From Chloroflexota bacterium (GTDB lineage: Bacteria > Chloroflexota > Limnocylindria > P2-11E), in the NCBI GenBank assembly GCA_013695575.1, contig JACDAF010000320.1, positions 1 through 5,690 of the forward strand: a stretch of 5,690 nt of DNA, read 5' to 3'. Each line of letters starts with the position of its first letter. Position 1 is the first letter of the stretch. The position numbers were made by a program, and so were the translations under genes. Shown in pieces: positions 5,219 through 5,690 of the stretch. A model generated the notes under the pieces. That model had not been told where the DNA came from, did not search any database, and saw nothing but the letters and a program-made list of their open reading frames with translations.

Positions 5219-5236
5219 ATGAGAAAGCCGTCATGA
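5219..5236 (+). CDS. Possible five-codon leader ORF overlapping the pilB start
   Basis: ATG AGA AAG CCG TCA TGA encodes MRKPS and stops within the pilB start: its TGA (5234-5236) overlaps the pilB ATG (5233-5235). GAGGGA (5210-5215) lies just 3 bases upstream, closer than ideal. If translated, it would couple initiation at pilB, whose own Shine-Dalgarno (GAGAAAG, 5221-5227) is weak. The ORF is so short that chance is a serious alternative. Confidence 0.25.
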   Translation: MRKPS

Positions 5237-5690
5237 AACTTCGTCCAACCGGGCACGACGGGCCGGACGCCACTGCGTCCGGGCAATCGGTCGCTGGACC
5301 CTTCGGCGTCAACGAGACGGCGGAGCTGGTGCTCGACCTGATCGGCCCGACCGAGCTCGTCGGGCAGGACGCGCTCACGCTCGTTCGCGGACGAACGGCC
5401 CAGGGAGGAGTCTCGGTCACCGACGCCCTCATCGAGGAAGGCGCAGCGGCGGCCGACGGCGTCGCCCGCATGCTCGCAACCCGGCACCATCTTCCACTGG
5501 TTGACATCGCGTCGTCCGGAGTTGCGGCCGACGCGGCGCAGATGATCCCCGTGAACACACTCGAGCGCGCGGTCGCAGTTCCCTACGCCTTCGAAGACGA
5601 CGTGCTCAAGGTCGTCGTCGCCGACCCCGGAAACCTGCACGCGATCGACGAGCTTCGCCTTGCCACCCGCCATCCGCTCGAGCTCGCCGT
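5233..5690 (+). CDS. pilB: Type IV pilus extension ATPase PilB / GspE family, N-terminal part
   Basis: This is the first 152 codons of a gene that continues past the right edge. PilB is the hexameric cytoplasmic ATPase that drives pilin polymerisation. The visible part is the N-terminal GspE/MshE-type domain, so the ATPase core cannot be checked here. Residues 1-27 are polar and probably flexible. A helical region follows (28-85), including VTDALIEEGAAAADGVARML (62-81), then HHLPLVDIA (85-93), IPVNTLERAVAVPYAFEDDV (105-124) and LKVVVADPGNLHAIDELRLAT (125-145). The last two are the usual 'P....r..~PY....~~L.vA..DP.~..aid~lr..t' pattern of the family. ATG 5233 is the first possible start after an in-frame TAA at 5200-5202. 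The gene has its own predicted promoter (5163-5202) and follows pilD. PilB is favoured over GspE because pilT and pilus-type prepilins are adjacent. Confidence 0.88.
   Translation, partial: MKLRPTGHDGPDATASGQSVAGPFGVNETAELVLDLIGPTELVGQDALTLVRGRTAQGGVSVTDALIEEGAAAADGVARMLATRHHLPLVDIASSGVAADAAQMIPVNTLERAVAVPYAFEDDVLKVVVADPGNLHAIDELRLATRHPLELA

Noticed and set aside
5165..5232. Rho-independent terminator between pilD and pilB
   Set aside because: No GC-rich stem followed by a T-run; the palindrome at 5159-5170 is AT-rich and short.
1..5690. CRISPR array, tRNA, rRNA, insertion sequence or prophage genes
   Set aside because: No regularly spaced repeats, cloverleaf-like segment, transposase motif or terminal repeats were seen; the DNA is filled by T4P genes of uniform composition.

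Overview
The window looks like part of a type IV pilus (T4P) locus from a GC-rich bacterium. The GC content, the actinobacterial style of the prepilins and the truncated divergent membrane gene suggest Actinomycetota, perhaps class Thermoleophilia. This placement is inferred from gene style only.

Layout. Positions 1-257 (minus strand) hold the N-terminus of a membrane protein that runs off the left edge. It resembles the N-terminal sensor region of actinobacterial signalling proteins of the GGDEF/EAL type, but no catalytic domain is visible. Positions 258-599 are a divergent intergenic region with a GC-rich palindrome (484-502) and a good sigma-28 (FliA/WhiG)-type promoter (549-588). A tightly packed plus-strand run follows: pilT retraction ATPase (600-1754), a PilW/PulJ-like minor prepilin (1757-2308), a large PilX/GspK-like minor prepilin with a beta-helix-like exported part (2413-3834), a PilV-like minor prepilin (3860-4414) and the prepilin peptidase pilD (4418-5164). 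After a 68-base gap with a second sigma-28-type promoter comes the N-terminal part of pilB, the extension ATPase (5233 to the right edge).

How the genes fit together. PilD would cleave and N-methylate the three prepilins (PilW-, PilX- and PilV-like), all of which carry class III prepilin signals. These minor pilins would prime or cap the pilus, PilB would drive assembly and PilT disassembly. PilC, PilM/N/O and the major pilin are not here and probably lie downstream.

Most interesting signal. The gaps upstream of pilT and pilB carry matching promoter architectures: AGCTAGA, then 5 bases, then a TAAAGC or TCAAGC -35, then GCCGAT(TG/AA) as -10. All parts sit at identical spacings, with 25 of 40 positions identical in an ungapped hand alignment. 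This suggests that a flagellar/sporulation-type alternative sigma factor, plus something recognising AGCTAGA, coordinates this T4P regulon. The pilT promoter would give a nearly leaderless mRNA. A five-codon mini-ORF overlaps the pilB start.
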